NCBI RefSeq assembly: GCF_037975245.1
Contig: NC_092561.1
Coordinates: 15,507,001-15,571,000 of the forward strand
Source: Apostichopus japonicus
Lineage: Eukaryota > Echinodermata > Holothuroidea > Aspidochirotida > Stichopodidae
Reading direction: 5' to 3'
Length of the DNA: 64,000 nucleotides
This document shows, one piece after another, positions 25,026-39,173 of the stretch. Both the position numbers and the translations under genes were made by a program. The first letter of the stretch is position 1, and each line of letters starts with the position of its first letter. The notes under the pieces were generated by a model. The model worked only from the letters and a program-made list of their open reading frames with translations, had not been told where the DNA came from and made no database searches.

Positions 25026-25530
25026 GAATAATTTTTGTAACTTTTTGGGTTTGAAATAAAAATAGATATTGTGTTTGGCTGCTTCAATGAGCTTACTGGT
25101 AGCAATGCATCTGGGGGTGTTAAGTCAGATCCTAAGGGCTTTGTTATTAATAGTCTTAGAAATTTGAAACTTGTAACAACTAACGAGGCATATACTACCG
25201 CAAGTATTAATCGTTTCGCACCTTTCAATGTTATTAAGTCTGGAAATTTTTGTCGGTGTGTTACGTAATCAATTCGCAAAGCCAAGCCGAGGGAACGAGC
25301 ATCAGCTCAAATTTTCCCCCGATCTACTGCGAGAGCCTATTGAAATGCCCGAGGCAGGTAAACTGTTATGGCAGTGGTATTAAATTTAAGATCCGTGCTT
25401 TGAACGATAGAGATATTACTACGTTTTTAAGATTTACTTCTCTTGTATTGGAGATCGTTAACATACACGCTGATGTGTGTCAACCCATGTTAACACGCTT
25501 ATAATACAAAGGCGATTAGGATAGAGGATC

Positions 25531-25562
<32 letters not shown>

Positions 25563-25773
25563 GATTAGGGGTTATGATTATGAGTTAGGGATAAGCTCAC
25601 TTTGATTATTTATTAGTGAATTGCATCATGCACGAAGGGAATCACCAACCACCCAGCATAGAAGTAATAATAACAATAATAATGATAATCATTTAAAAAA
25701 TAATAATAATAATGAGACGACAAGTTGCATGTTCGGAGGGAGAGAAAAATCTGCTCTAACTGGTAGATATGAT
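24671..25773. other. H2A-H3 convergent spacer, unit 2
   Basis: Matches 18,894-19,996 at an offset of 5,777, including the (TTA)n length at 24,994-25,025, the inverted-repeat arm at 25,258-25,379 and the (TG)n run at 25,535-25,562. No gene. Confidence 0.6.
25258..25379 (+). repeat. Inverted interspersed repeat, left arm, unit 2
   Basis: Copy of 19,481-19,602; the partner arm is at 27,979-28,116. Confidence 0.7.
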
Positions 25774-25789
25774 GGCCCTTAAAAGAGCC
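25774..25789 (-). terminator. Histone mRNA 3' stem-loop, H3 (unit 2)
   Basis: Identical 16-nt stem-loop on the minus strand, 36 nt past the stop. Confidence 0.9.
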
Positions 25790-25825
25790 GTTGGTTTTCG
25801 AGAATCCGTCGGAGACAGATACGAT

Positions 25826-27296
<1,471 letters not shown>

Positions 27297-27335
27297 ATGC
27301 ATCTTTCCTGTCACGAAGACGAATCGAAATCCAAC

Positions 27336-27351
27336 GGCTCTTTTAAGGGCC
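27336..27351 (+). terminator. Histone mRNA 3' stem-loop, H4 (unit 2)
   Basis: GGCTCTTTTAAGGGCC, 39 nt past the stop. Confidence 0.9.
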
Positions 27352-27978
27352 ATCAAATATCCCCAGAGAGAGTTACTCATTCCTCTCCCTCGAAACATGC
27401 AATTCGTCGTCTTAATTCTTTTCTTTGTGTGAGTGAATGTATGTGTGTGTGTATGTATACGCCAGCATCGGGCAAAATAAGTTATATGCATAGGCAATTT
27501 TGCTAGAAATTTCAAAACACCGTAATTGAAATCCACCCCCTCCCTCAAGTGAAGTCCCCCCCCCCCTTTAGTAATCCCTACCTAATTGGCTCTCCAGTTC
27601 CGACCTCCTGTTTATTTATATAGACAACTTTCCCTAGAAAAAAAAAAAACAAGTGTCTATTCTACAAAACTTCAATATTATCCCCGTAGGACCTCTTGCG
27701 AAGGTCGAGCAGGGGTAAACTCCTTTTATTTATACTCAAGTGAAGTCGGTTATTATACGTAATAAAATTCTGCAACAACCCCCAGTTCACCAATACAGCA
27801 AACCAGTGAAGTTCTAAGACATACGACCCAACAAGCAAGACAATACGAACTTCCCCCACCCCTCCACCCCCCTCCCGAATCGCTACTTGTCCATTGAACA
27901 CAATGCATGCACGACTGTACCGTTACACGATTAGTCCCAAATGCGAGACAACATATCATTTGAAAATGCGCCCTTTTT

Positions 27979-28116
27979 TACCACTGCCAGAACAGTTTCC
28001 CTTGCCTCGGGCATTTTATTTGGCTCACGCGGTAGATCACTGGTAATGTGAGCCGAGGAAGTTACTTTTCCAAGCTCGTTCCCTTCGCTAGGCTTGGCGA
28101 GTCGATTACGTAACAC
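27979..28116 (-). repeat. Inverted interspersed repeat, right arm, unit 2
   Basis: Copy of 22,202-22,339; reverse-complement match to 25,258-25,379. Confidence 0.7.
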
Positions 28117-28345
28117 GCATGCTATTGTTCCAGACTAATTAGCTAGAAAGGTGCAGAAGTTGACAGTGGCGAAAAATGAACGTCAGTCTTACTAAAGAGC
28201 GGATTTTCATATGTGGCTATGTCGCGATCATCGCAAGTGAAACTATTCAGTGTTTGTGTGTGGTGGGGGAGGACCTAGAGGTTATTTATCGTTATTGTTG
28301 GATTTATTATGGATTATTATGGATTCTAATACCTGCCTGTCTTGT

Positions 28346-29070
28346 CTCCTTACACCGTACAAACCTAGCAGAACCCTACGGTCATCATCGCAGGAATTGC
28401 TCAAGGAGAAGAGAACAAGATGCAAGACCGGCGACAGAGCCTTCTCAGTCAGCGCTCCCAGAATGCCTATACCGAACTCTGTGAGTGTATGCATTTCTCT
28501 TACCACTTTTAAAAACTGCTTTGAAAGCATATTATGTTCGACTCGCTTTTACTGTGTGATTGACTGTGTTTTAACTGTCATTGTGCATAGATACTACGTT
28601 TGGAACTAGTTACTTAATTCTGAACATTTGATTTTTTTTAATATCTATCTTTCATTTATTTAGTACGTTTAGACTCTATTTTGTATCGTTTAGTATTGGG
28701 TATTTGATCTGTTTTAGGATTTTGTAATAATTCTCATACTGTAATGTATTTTTTTTTTTGTAATTTAAAAATTTTCATTTATTTACTACGTTTAGGGCTC
28801 TATTTTGTATCGTTTAGTATTTAGGCTTTTACAATAATTCTCTTACTGTACTATAGTTCCTCATACTTATATATATTTAAACCTGGACTATGATTGAATC
28901 TATTTACATGCTTCTGAAATTGTTTTGGAGTATATGCGTTTTAGTATCGTTTAGTACGGGTGTGTTTTTTTTATATTGTTGCCTTTGGCTTTTACTTTTT
29001 TTCTTTTTTTTTTTGCGCAGCTTTGCTGATTATGCGCTACATAAATATCACTTATTAATATTATTATTAT
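28346..29070 (+). mobile_element. 5'-truncated LINE relic, unit 2
   Basis: Copy of 22,569-23,293 carried along with the histone repeat unit, with the same broken reverse-transcriptase C-terminus and the same 3' ATT-repeat tail. It is not an independent insertion. Confidence 0.7.
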
Positions 29071-29225
29071 CGATAAACGGGCCCCAGAACGTGATCAACT
29101 ACACGGTCAATGGCTTGAGAGTAACAGGTATATATGATACAATGTTAGATTACTTAAAATAAGAGACAACGAAACTGCATGTTTGAGGAGGGGGAGATAA
29201 GTCTGCCGTTTCTGGAATATAGGAT

Positions 29226-29241
29226 GGCCCTTAAAAGAGCC
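29226..29241 (-). terminator. Histone mRNA 3' stem-loop, H2B (unit 2)
   Basis: Identical stem-loop on the minus strand, 35 nt past the stop. Confidence 0.9.
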
Positions 29242-29276
29242 GTTGGATGTCGAGCCTTCTACACGAGAAGAACAAT

Positions 29277-29648
29277 CTACTTGGAGGTGGTGTACTTGGT
29301 GACAGCCTTGGTACCCTCTGAGACGGCATGCTTGGCGAGCTCACCAGGCAGCAACAGTCTGACGGCGGTCTGGACCTCCCGACTGGTGATGGTGGACTTC
29401 CTGTTGTAGTGGGCCAAACGGGAAGCTTCGGCGGCGATACGCTCGAAGATGTCGTTCACGAAGCTGTTCATGATAGACATAGCACGGCTAGAGATACCGG
29501 TGTCTGGGTGGACCTGCTTCATGACTTTGTAGATGTAGATACTGTAAGTCTCACGCCTGGTCCTTCGCCTCTTCTTGTCTCCTGGGTTGCGAGGTGCCTT
29601 GGACTTGGCGGCCTTCTTTGCTCCCTTTCCTGCAGCTTTTGGTGCCAT
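29277..29648 (-). CDS. H2B: Histone H2B (unit 2)
   Basis: The same 123-residue protein as at 23,500. Its divergent partner is the H2A stub at 30,013, so this H2B shares its promoter spacer with a gene that can no longer make H2A. The shared spacer is intact, so H2B expression should be unaffected. Confidence 0.97.
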   Translation of the reverse strand: MAPKAAGKGAKKAAKSKAPRNPGDKKRRRTRRETYSIYIYKVMKQVHPDTGISSRAMSIMNSFVNDIFERIAAEASRLAHYNRKSTITSREVQTAVRLLLPGELAKHAVSEGTKAVTKYTTSK

Positions 29649-30012
29649 TTTGGACGTGAAGTTTTCGTTGCGATACGGTAAGTAAAGCGATGAATGAATG
29701 AGTGTCCTCCACGCTGCGAAATGTATTTATGACAGATTTGATATCACTTCAGCGAAGCAGAAAAACTTCCCATATTGACAAAGCACGTGCTATGCATTGC
29801 ACAGCACACACGAGCTGGCCAATCACAATGCGGAAGCTTTTCTTAATTCTTTCACGCATTGTACGATCAGGGCAAAGGGTGGCATAGAATCCCCTCATAA
29901 GGGCACTGTGCTGTAGCTTTAGAGTCCGGACTACTTGAATGAGAGCTTTCCGGCAGGCAAATCATTTCTTTGATTCGTTTCAAGTCGAAAACATACCCAA
30001 ATTTACTTCATC
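29649..30012. promoter_or_regulatory. Divergent H2B/H2A promoter spacer (unit 2), now feeding into the element
   Basis: Same 364 bp as 23,872-24,235, with CCAAT at 29,819-29,823. On the plus strand any H2A-directed transcript would run through 41 nt of H2A and into the left end of the giant element. Confidence 0.6.
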
Positions 30013-30114
30013 ATGACTGGCAGGGGCAAAGGTGGTAAGGCCAGGGCAAAGGCTATTGCCAGAGAAATTTCCAGGGGCCTTTTGCCCGGCCACCAGGGGC
30101 TTATTGCCCTGTAA
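30013..30114 (+). pseudogene. H2A: H2A 5' stub truncated by the giant element
   Basis: The frame begins as the intact gene does ([14 protein letters not shown]). After 30,053 it enters the element and reads IAREISRGLLPGHQGLIAL before a stop, 33 residues in all, of which 14 are H2A-like. The fold is absent, so no functional H2A is possible. The promoter and ATG context match the intact H2A, so transcription may continue. The 3' stem-loop is about 32 kb away, so normal histone mRNA processing is lost. Confidence 0.85.
30046..30053 (+). repeat. Left copy of the 8-bp target-site duplication (GCAAAGGC)
   Basis: These are the last eight bases of H2A sequence before element copy B. The corresponding bases of the intact gene are 24,269-24,276. 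The next base is T here and C in the intact gene. Confidence 0.75.
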
Positions 30115-30203
30115 AGTGGCTTTCAGGGGCTTTCTGCCCTAAAAAGTGGCTTTCAGGGGCCTTTTGCCCGCAGGGGCCTTTTGCCTTCAGGGGCTTTCTG
30201 CCC
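30072..30203 (+). repeat. Left subterminal array: six copies of CAGGGGCYTTTTGCCC
   Basis: Copies start at 30,072, 30,094, 30,124, 30,154, 30,171 and 30,188. The variants change one or two bases in the TTTT spacer (TTAT, TTCT), and one copy ends GCCT. Each copy is itself a small imperfect hairpin, because CAGGGGC can pair with GCCCTG. All six read in the same direction, opposite to the cluster at the right end. Subterminal inverted arrays of this kind commonly serve as transposase binding sites; that role here is inference. Confidence 0.8.
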
Positions 30204-30530
30204 TCCCGTCGAGTCGTCGGCTTAAGTAGTCAGGCTCGTCCTACGTCGAAATAATTAATTGCAATAATAATTTTTGATCCGCGACCAAGATGATGGCCAA
30301 TTTCATGGTGTCCACCGGTGCCAAAAGGAGGATTAACGTCCTATTTTCGTATCTTGGTGGACATAACATTCCCAGAGACATAACACATTATTTGTTTTAT
30401 TAGATGCCCGATTTTGTTTATCACATTGTAACGGCATTCCTTAAATTAATGGTATTTTTGCGATTCTCCTAGTGCTTGCGTAACGGTGTTTCTGTGCAAC
30501 GTATCTCTCGCAAAGTCACAGTAGAAGAAT
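30204..30530. other. Left-arm low-copy sequence of the element
   Basis: About 330 bp between the terminal motif array and the first satellite monomer. It is seen once in the window. No open reading frame of note, no recognised repeat and no RNA gene was seen. Confidence 0.5.
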
Positions 30531-33500
30531 GTGGTCAGATTTTGTGCTGTAATTAGGTCCAATGGGGAAAAATTAACACAAACCTGCAAGTTTTAGATAG
30601 AAAACAAAATTTCTATAGATCGTCCACTATTTTATTCAACTGATAAAGCGTTTTAACGTTACATTCAACCCAATTCCTATCGCTCGATCTACAGGTGCTA
30701 ATGCTGTTACTGTTATAGTACTATACATACGCAAGTATATCTCCCTAGGCATAATCATGACATTGGTCAGTTTTCGTGCTGTAATTAGGTCCAATGGTAA
30801 TCAATTAACACAAACGTGCAAGTTTTAGATAGAAAACAAAATTTCTATAGATCGTCCACTATAATAATCTACTGATAAAGCGTTTTAACGTTGTATTTAA
30901 CCCAATTCCATCGTTCGATCTATAGGTGCTTATGCTGTGACTATGGTATATATATAGCACTATCTACGTACGCAGGTATAGCTCCATAGGCTAAATCAAG
31001 ATTTTGGTCAGATTTTGTGCTGTAATTAGGTCCAATGGTAATCAATTAACACAAACGTGCAAGTTTTAGATAGAAAACAAAATTTCTATAGATCGTCCAC
31101 TATTATAATCTACTGATAAAGCGTTTTAACGTTGTATTTAACCCAATTCCATCGTTCGATCTAGCGGTGCTTATGCTGTGACTATGGTATATATATAGCA
31201 CTATCTACGTACGCAGGTATAGCTCCATAGGCTAAATCAAGATTTTGGTCAGATTTTGTGCTGTAATTAGGTCCAATGGTAATCAATTAACACAAACGTG
31301 CAAGTTTCAGATAGAAAACAAAATTTGTATAGATCGTCCACTATTTTAATTGACTGATAAAGCGTTTTAACGTTGTATTTAACCCAATTCCATCGCTCGA
31401 TCTACAGATGCTTATGCTGTGACTGTGGTATATGTGTAGCACTATCTACGTACGCAGGTATAGCTCCATAGGCTAAATCAAGATTTTGGTCAGATTTTGT
31501 GCTGTAATTAGGTCCAATGGGGAACAATTAACACAAACGTGCAAGTTTTAGATAGAAAACAAAATTTCTATAGATCGTCCACTATTTTAATCTACTGAAA
31601 AAGCGTGTTAACGTTGTATTTGAGCCAATTCCATCATTCTACATGTAGGTGCCTCTGCTGATACTTTGATAGTACTATCTACGTACGCAAGTATAGCACC
31701 CTAGGTACAGTCAAGACTATGGTCAGTTTTCTTGCTGTAATTAGGTCCAATGGGGACCAATTAACACAAACGTACAAGTTTTGGATAGAAAACAAAATTT
31801 CTAGCGATCGTCTACTATTTTAATCTACCGATAAAGCGATTTTACGTTATATTCAAATGGATTTCATCGCTCGATCTGCAGGTGCTAATGCTGGTAGTGC
31901 TATCTACCATAGCTTCATAGACATCATATATACCTTTGGTCAGGTTTTGGACTGTCATTAGGTCAAATTGGGAGACAGTCAGCTCTCCATCATCAGAATT
32001 GTCTAAATAATCTATCTTCAACTACCCAGTATCATTCCAGACGTTTTACGTAATTATTTGGTGATGAAATAAGCCAACTTGTAAAACACGACTACATCCA
32101 CAGTGTGTAAATAGCCTATGCTCAGCATATCACACACAGTTATTTTGTGATGAGGGATAGAATTAGTCAAATAATTGACAGAAAAAACATATTTGGGCGA
32201 AATTCCATGCCTGGCAGTTAAAGATCACATATTTTCAGACTACCATGAACAATTTTAAGAACTTTAACTCTTTATTTTAAGGTTAATACTAGGCCACAAA
32301 GCAACCACACACCCTTCTATATTTTCTATTATGCACAAAACTCTCACTGCAAAAATCAAACATGCAGGAACTCAACAGTGTAAATTAGAGAGTTCTGGAC
32401 TAATTAACTTCTTTTCATGTTTCTTTATAAAGAAAAAATGTTTTTCCGCTCGCATGTACCTTTTGGGACATTCGAAATCATTTGTTCATGAAAAAATAAC
32501 CAAAATACTGTACCATGTGTAGCACTTTAACATATAACCTAGCAGCACAGAGTGTGGTGCTCTTTTTGAGGGGGTATAGTTTCAGTCATTTCTACTACCC
32601 AAAATCATATCAAATTAACAAGACAGGTTTCATTTTGCTCTCTGGATATATATCCAAGCTCACATTTATAGTTTCTGAAAGTTTGATGAAATTTTTGATG
32701 AGAAAGCACTAAAAATACAAAACTGTAGCCTTCAGAATCAATGTAAGGTTTGTGTACCGTGGACACTACAATACTCAATCATCTCAGTTTTATTGGGTAA
32801 TTTTGTCAATTTTCATAGATAAACCATATGCTTCTGTTTATTTATCAAAGATTATATATCAGTGAGATCACATGCACATCCTCAAGTATTTTAGCCCATT
32901 TCTTGATGAAGAAATTGGCAAAATGCTACACACTTACTATTACAGTGTTGTGTAGTTCAGTTGTATAAGTCATTCTGTCACATATGAGGTGGTCTAGTTA
33001 CAGCCCTGTCATTGATACCAAATCAGGTCAAATACTCCCGAGTGTCTACTCAGAGTCAGAAAACACATTTGGAAGATGAATTTCATTCATTTTAACAGTT
33101 TTGGTTGAATATTGTTTCTCAAAAGAAGGTAAATGCATGAGTGCAATCCTAAGGTTTTTACATCATTATTCATTTCCAACATTATTACACCCCACTCTCT
33201 GCTAGTTTTAGTGTTAAAATTTGTAGTTTTTTCGCAAAAACCTCCCTTATTTGTAGCATTAATGTATGAAAAGTATTTCTTAATTTCATTTCTACCTTTT
33301 ATTGCAGTAGAAATGAGGATTTGAGAAAGAAATGGGACAAATTCTAGGCTTGACCAAATCCTCTGCATTACTCGTAAAGCTCGTGTACAAAGACCGAAGA
33401 GCTGAGACTCTGATCATGTCGTCAGCTACAACTGGACTCGGGGAAAACTTCTTCGCTTTAATTCCAGCATGAATAAATCTATTGAAATAATACTTCTTAC

Positions 33501-33675
33501 TGTAGAAAACTATTATTTCTACATGAAATTTGCTCAGAAGTTGTTGAGGACCGATATTTTGAGAGAAATCCTACTATTTATCGCTTCGTGGCAGCTTGAT
33601 TTTGCAACGATTGATAAAGGTATATGATGGTCGTTTGTACAAATATCATACTGCTGATGTAAAACACTTGCCATG
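30531..33675. repeat. Macrosatellite unit B0, led by a 240-bp tandem array
   Basis: It starts with about five and a half monomers of a 240-bp satellite up to about 31,880. Each monomer contains the phrase GTGCTGTAATTAGGTCC at intervals of about 240 bp (near 30,540, 30,775, 31,018, 31,258, 31,499 and 31,733), followed by AAACAAAATTTCT and a GATCGTCCACTA block. The rest matches the spacer of the other 3.1-kb units, including the 52-codon reading frame at 33,469-33,627. The upstream part of a full unit is missing, so this is the left edge of the macrosatellite. Confidence 0.75.
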
Positions 33676-36600
33676 ATGTTTTTCAAACGTACATTTTCAG
33701 ATGAATTAAATTTGAAGTGGAATAATCCATGTTTTTTAAAACGATGGGATTTTCAACATCTTTAACGCCAAATTGGGAAAGAAATCGGCCATTTGGTGAG
33801 CTATTCCAAACTGGACGAACTGTGTAGCCTACCAATTGACTACAACATAACACACAAAAAGGTACGTAACATCCTGACCTGTGTTGGCTTTTTGCTTCTT
33901 ACTAGGTCAAATGACAAAGATTTCCCCCAGACAAATAATTTTTGGAAAGAAAACAAAATTTTATGGCTTCGCACACCTTTTTATATTACCGAATAAATGT
34001 TTTCATCATCAAACAAGCCATATTACTATGAATGTACTAGGTCAAAACATGTGTATTGGCCTTAGTGCTACAAACATACACAGTGATATCTGCATAGGTT
34101 CATACGAGACTTTGTTCAGTTTTCATGTTGTAACTAGGTCAAAGCGTAGACCTTCGTCCCAAATAGGTAACTTTCGGACAGAAAACTATAATATCATGTT
34201 CTACACAAGTTTTCAAGTTAACGAAAACATGTTTTGTGTTCAAATCAGCCCAATTTCAAACATGTACTAAATCGAGGCTGGTCCTATAGACTGGTATAGG
34301 CCTTTATCGTACACGATAATAGCAATTGGTACAATCAAGATATTGGTCAGTTTTCGTGCTGTAATTAGGTCAATTGGTCAGTTATCGCCAGGAATAAGCT
34401 AATTTTCGATAGAAATCAATAATATTATGATCTTCACACGTTTTCAAGTTAACGACAACATGTTTTGTGTCCGAATCAGCCCAATTGCAAAAATGTACCA
34501 AATCGAGATTGGTCCTATGGACTGGTATAGGCCTTTATCGTACACGATTTTAGCAATTGGTACATTAAGCCTTTGGTCAGTTTTCGTGCTGTAATTAGGT
34601 TCAATGGGGAACAATAAACACAATCGTGCAAGTTCTATGTAGAAAACAAAATTTCTAGCGATCGTCCACTATTTTTATCTACTGATAAAGCGATTTTACG
34701 TTAAATTCAACCCAATTCCATCGCTCGATCAACATGTAGGTGCCTCTGCTGATACTTTGATGGTACTATCTACGTACGCAAGTATAGCACCCTAGGTACA
34801 GTCAAGACTTTGGTGAGTTTTCGTGCTGTAATTAGGTCCAATGAGGAACAATTAATACAAATGTGCAAGTTTTGGATAGAAAACCAAATTTCTAGCGATC
34901 CTCCACTATTTTAATCGACTGAAAAAGCGATTTAACGTTATATTCAACCTGATTCCATCGCTCGATTTGCAGGTGCTAATGCTGGTAGTGCTATCTGCCA
35001 TAGCTTCATAGACATCATATATACCTTTTGTCAGGTTTTGGACTGTCATTAGGTCTAATTGGGAAACAGTAAGCTCTCCATCATCAGAATTGTCTAAATT
35101 ATCTATCTTCAACTATCCAGTATCATTCCAGACGTTTTACGTAATTATTCTGTGATAAAATAAGCCAATTTGTAAAACACGACTACATCCACAGTGTGTA
35201 AATTGCCTATGCTCAGCATATCACACACAGTTATTTTGTGATGAGGGATAGAATTAGTCAAATATTTGACAGAAAAAACATATTTTGGCGAAATTCCATG
35301 CCTGCCAGTTAAAGATCACATATTATCAGACTACCATGAACAATTTCAAGAACTTTAGCTCTTCATTTAAAGGTTAATACTAGGCCACAAAGCAACCACA
35401 CACCCTTCCATATTTACTATTATGCACAAAACTGTCAGTGCAAAAATCAAACCTACACCAACTCAACAGAGTAAATTAGAGAGTTCTGGACTAATGACCT
35501 TCTTTTCAGGTTTCTTCATATAGAAAACATGTTTTTCAACTCACATGTACCTTTTGAGACACTCGAAATCATTTGTTCATGAAAAAATAACCAAAATACT
35601 GTACCATGTGTAGAACTTTAACATATAACCTAGCAGCACAGAGTGTGGTACTCTTTTTGAGGGGGTATAGTTTCAGTCATTTCTACCACCCAAAATCATT
35701 TCAAATTAACAAGACAGGTTTCATTTTGCTCTCTAGATATATATCCAAGCTCATATCTATAGTTTCTGAAAGTTTGATGAAATGTTTGATGAGAAAGCAC
35801 TAAAAATACAAAACTGTAGCATTCAGAATCAATGTAAGGTTTGTGTACCGTGGACACTACAAAACTCAATCTTCTCAGTTTTATGGTGTAAATTTGTCAA
35901 TTTTCAGACATAAACCATTTGCTTCTGTTTACTTATCCAAGAATATATATCAGTGAGTCCTCACACAATTTTGTAAGCATTTTAGTCCATTTCTTGATGA
36001 AGAAATTGGCAAAATGCTATACACTTACTAATACAGTGGTGTGTAGTTGGGTTGTATAAGTCATTCTGTCACATATGAGGTGGTCTAGTTTCAGCCCTGT
36101 CATTGATACCAAATCAGGTCAAATACTCCCGAGTGTCTACTCAGAGTCAGAAAACACATTTGGAAGATGAATTTCATTCATTTTAACAGTTTTGGTTGAA
36201 TATTTTTACTCAAAAGAAGGTAAATGCATCAATGCAATCCTAAGGTTTTCACAGCATTATTCATTTCCAACAATATTACACCCCACTCTCTGCTAGTTTT
36301 TGTGTTAAAATTTGTAGTTTTTTTGCAAAAACCTTCCTGATTTGTACCATTAAAGAGTGAAAAATATTTCTTAATTTCATTTCTACCTTTTATTGCAGGA
36401 GAAATGAGGATATGAGAAAGAAATGGGACAAATTCTGGCTTGATTAAATTCTCTACATTACTCGTGAAGCACGTGTAACAAAGACTGAAGAGCTGAAAGA
36501 TCTGATCATGTCGTCAGCTACAACTGGACTCGGGAAAACTTCTTCGCTCTAATTCCGACATGAATAAATCTATTGAAATAATACTTCCTACTGCAGAAAA

Positions 36601-36768
36601 CTATTATTTCTACATGAAATTTGCTCAGAAGTTGTGGAGGACCGATATTTTGAGAGAAATCGTACTATTTATCGCTTCGTGGCAGCTAGATTTTCCAACG
36701 ATTGATGAAGGTATACGATTGTCGTTTGTACAAATATGATACTGCTGATGTAAAACACAATTACCATG
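33676..36768. repeat. Macrosatellite unit B1 (about 3.1 kb)
   Basis: A complete unit delimited by the start phrase TCAAACGTACATTT near 33,690 and the next one near 36,775. It contains several 240-bp-type monomers in its first 1.3 kb and a 1.8-kb spacer. It is visibly more diverged from units A1-A3 than those are from their B counterparts. Confidence 0.75.
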
Positions 36769-38947
36769 ATGTCTTTCAAACGTACATTTTCAGATAAATT
36801 AAATTTGAAGTGGAATAATCCATGTTCTTTAAAATGCTGTGATTTTTAACATCTTCAACGCCAAATTAGGAAAGTAATCGTCCATTTGGTGAGCTATTCC
36901 AAACTTGACGAACTGTGTAGCCTACCAATTGACTACAACGTAACACACAAAAAGGTATACGTAACATCCTGACCTGTGTTCGCTTTTTGCTTATTGCTAG
37001 ATCAAATGACAAAGATTTACCCCAGACAAATAATTTTTGGAAAGAAAACACAATTGTTAGGCTTCACATACCTTTTCGTATTACTGAATAAATGTTTTCA
37101 CGATCAAACAAGCCATATTACTATGAATGTACTAGGTCAAAACATGTGTATTGGCCTTAGTGCTACAAACATACACAGTGATATCTGCATAGGTTCATTC
37201 GAGACTTTGTTAAGTTTTCATGCTGTAACTAGGTCAAATCGTAAATTATCGTCCCAAATAAGTAGCTTACGGACAGAAAACTATAATATCATGTTCTACA
37301 CACGTTTCCAAGTTAACGACTAAATGTTTTGTGTTCAAATCAGCCCAATTGCAAAAATGTACTAAATCGAGACTGGTCCTATGGACTGGTATAGGCCTTT
37401 ATCGTACACGATTTTAACCATTGGTACAATCAAGACTTTGGTCAGTTTTCGTGCTGTAATTAGGTCCAATGGGGAACAATCAACACAAACGTGCAAGTTT
37501 TGGATAGAAAACAAAATTTCTGACGATCGTCTGCTATTTTAATCTACTGATAAAGCGATTTAACGTTAAATTCAACGCAATTCCATCGCTCGATCTACAT
37601 ATGTAGGTGCTTATGCTGGTACTTTGATAGTACTTTATACATACGCAAGTATAGCACCCTAGGTACATTCGAGACTTTGCTCAGTTTTCGTGCTGTAATT
37701 AGGTCCAATTGGGAACAATTAACACAAACGTGCAAGTTTTGGATAGAACACAAAATTTCTGGCGATCGTCTACCATTTTAATCTACTGATAAAGCGATTT
37801 AACGTTAAATTCAACCCAATTCCATCGCTCGATCTATATGTAGGTGCTTATGCTGGTACTTTGATAGTACTATATACAATGCAAGTATAGCACCCTAGGT
37901 ACAGTCAAGACTTTGGTCAGTTTTTGTGCTTTAATTAAGTCCAATGGGAAACAATCAACACAAACGTGCAAGTTTTGGATAGAAAACAAAATTTCTAGCG
38001 ATCGTCCACTATTTTAAACTACTGATAAAGCGATTTAACGTTAAATTCAACCCAATTCCATCGCTCGATCTACATGTAGGTGCTTATGCTGGTACTTTGA
38101 TAGTACTATATACATACGCAAGTATAGCACCCTAGGTACAGTCAAGACTTTAGGTCAGTTTTCGTGCTGTAATTAGGTCAATTGGTCAGTTATCGCCACG
38201 AATGAGTAAATTTTGGATAGAAATCAATAATATCATGATCTACACACGTTGTCAAGTTAACGACTAAATGTTTTGTGTTCAAATCAGCCCAATTGCAAAA
38301 ATGTACTAAATCGAGACTGGTCCTATGGACTGGTATAGGCCTTTATTGTACACGATTTTAGCAATTGGTACAATCAAAACTTTGGTCAGTTTTCGTGCTG
38401 TAATTAGGTCCAATGGGGAACAATTAACACAAACGTGCAAGTTTTAGATAGAAAACAAAATTTCTAGCGATCGTCTACTATTTTAAATGACTGAGAAAGC
38501 GATTTAACGTTAAATTCAACCGGATTCCATCGCTCGATCTGCAGGTACTAACGCTGGTAGTGCCAACTACCATAGCTTCATAGATATAGTCTATACCTTT
38601 GGTCAGGGTTTGGACTGTCATTAGGTCAAATTGGGAAACATTCAGCTCTCCATCATCAGAATTGTCTAAGAAATGTTTCATGAACTACCCAGTACCATTC
38701 CAGACGTTTTTACGTAATTGTTTAGTGATGAAATGAGCCAATTTGGTAAACACGACCACAACGACAGTGTGTAAATAGCCTATGCTCAGCATATCACACA
38801 CAGTTATGTTGTGATGAGGGCTAGAATTAGTCAAATAATTGACAGAAGAAACATATTTGGGCAAAATTCCATGTCTAACAGTTAAGATCACATATTTTCA
38901 GACTACCATGAATAATTTCAAGAACTTCAGCTCTTCATTTTAAGGTT

Positions 38948-38949
38948 AA
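38948..38949 (+). repeat. Left AA target duplication of the nested transposon
   Basis: The empty site in copy A has one AA (GGTTAATATT). The filled site has AA on both sides of the insert. Confidence 0.6.
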
Positions 38950-39046
38950 CCCAGCAAACACAATAACGTTTTAAAAATATCAGGAAAACGTTTGGTCAAA
39001 CGGTATGAAAATGTTTTGGAATAACGTTATAATAATGTTAAATGTT

Positions 39047-39173
39047 GAGTCTTAGAAATAGCGGGAAAACGTTTTAAAATGTTTTGTTCCAATATCATCA
39101 CAACGTTTTTATAACGTTTTCATGATGTTTAGATGAAATATTTTAAAACGTTTTCCCGCTATTTCTAAGACTC
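39047..39173. repeat. 34-bp perfect inverted repeat in the left subterminal region
   Basis: 39,047-39,080 (GAGTCTTAGAAATAGCGGGA and onward) is the exact reverse complement of 39,140-39,173, with a 59-bp loop that is itself AACGTTTT-rich. The surrounding 38,950-39,380 is a dense field of AACGTTTT, AACATTTT and AACGTTAT variants. Confidence 0.85.

Larger units (their letters stand above)
27352..29225. other. H4-H2B convergent spacer, unit 2
   Basis: Repeats 21,575-23,448. It contains the inverted-repeat right arm (27,979-28,116) and the LINE relic (28,346-29,070). No H1 gene. Confidence 0.65.

Noticed and set aside
30072-30203. hAT-type ends starting exactly at CAGGGGC
   Set aside because: Placing the ends at the outermost CAGGGGC motifs (30,072 and 62,460) leaves flanks that share no duplication. 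The 8-bp match requires the outer boundaries TATTGCC and ...GCCGCTA.
30054-30205. CRISPR-like array from regularly repeated short motifs
   Set aside because: Spacing is irregular (17-30 bp between starts), the spacers are similar to each other, and the genome is eukaryotic. This is a subterminal transposon array.
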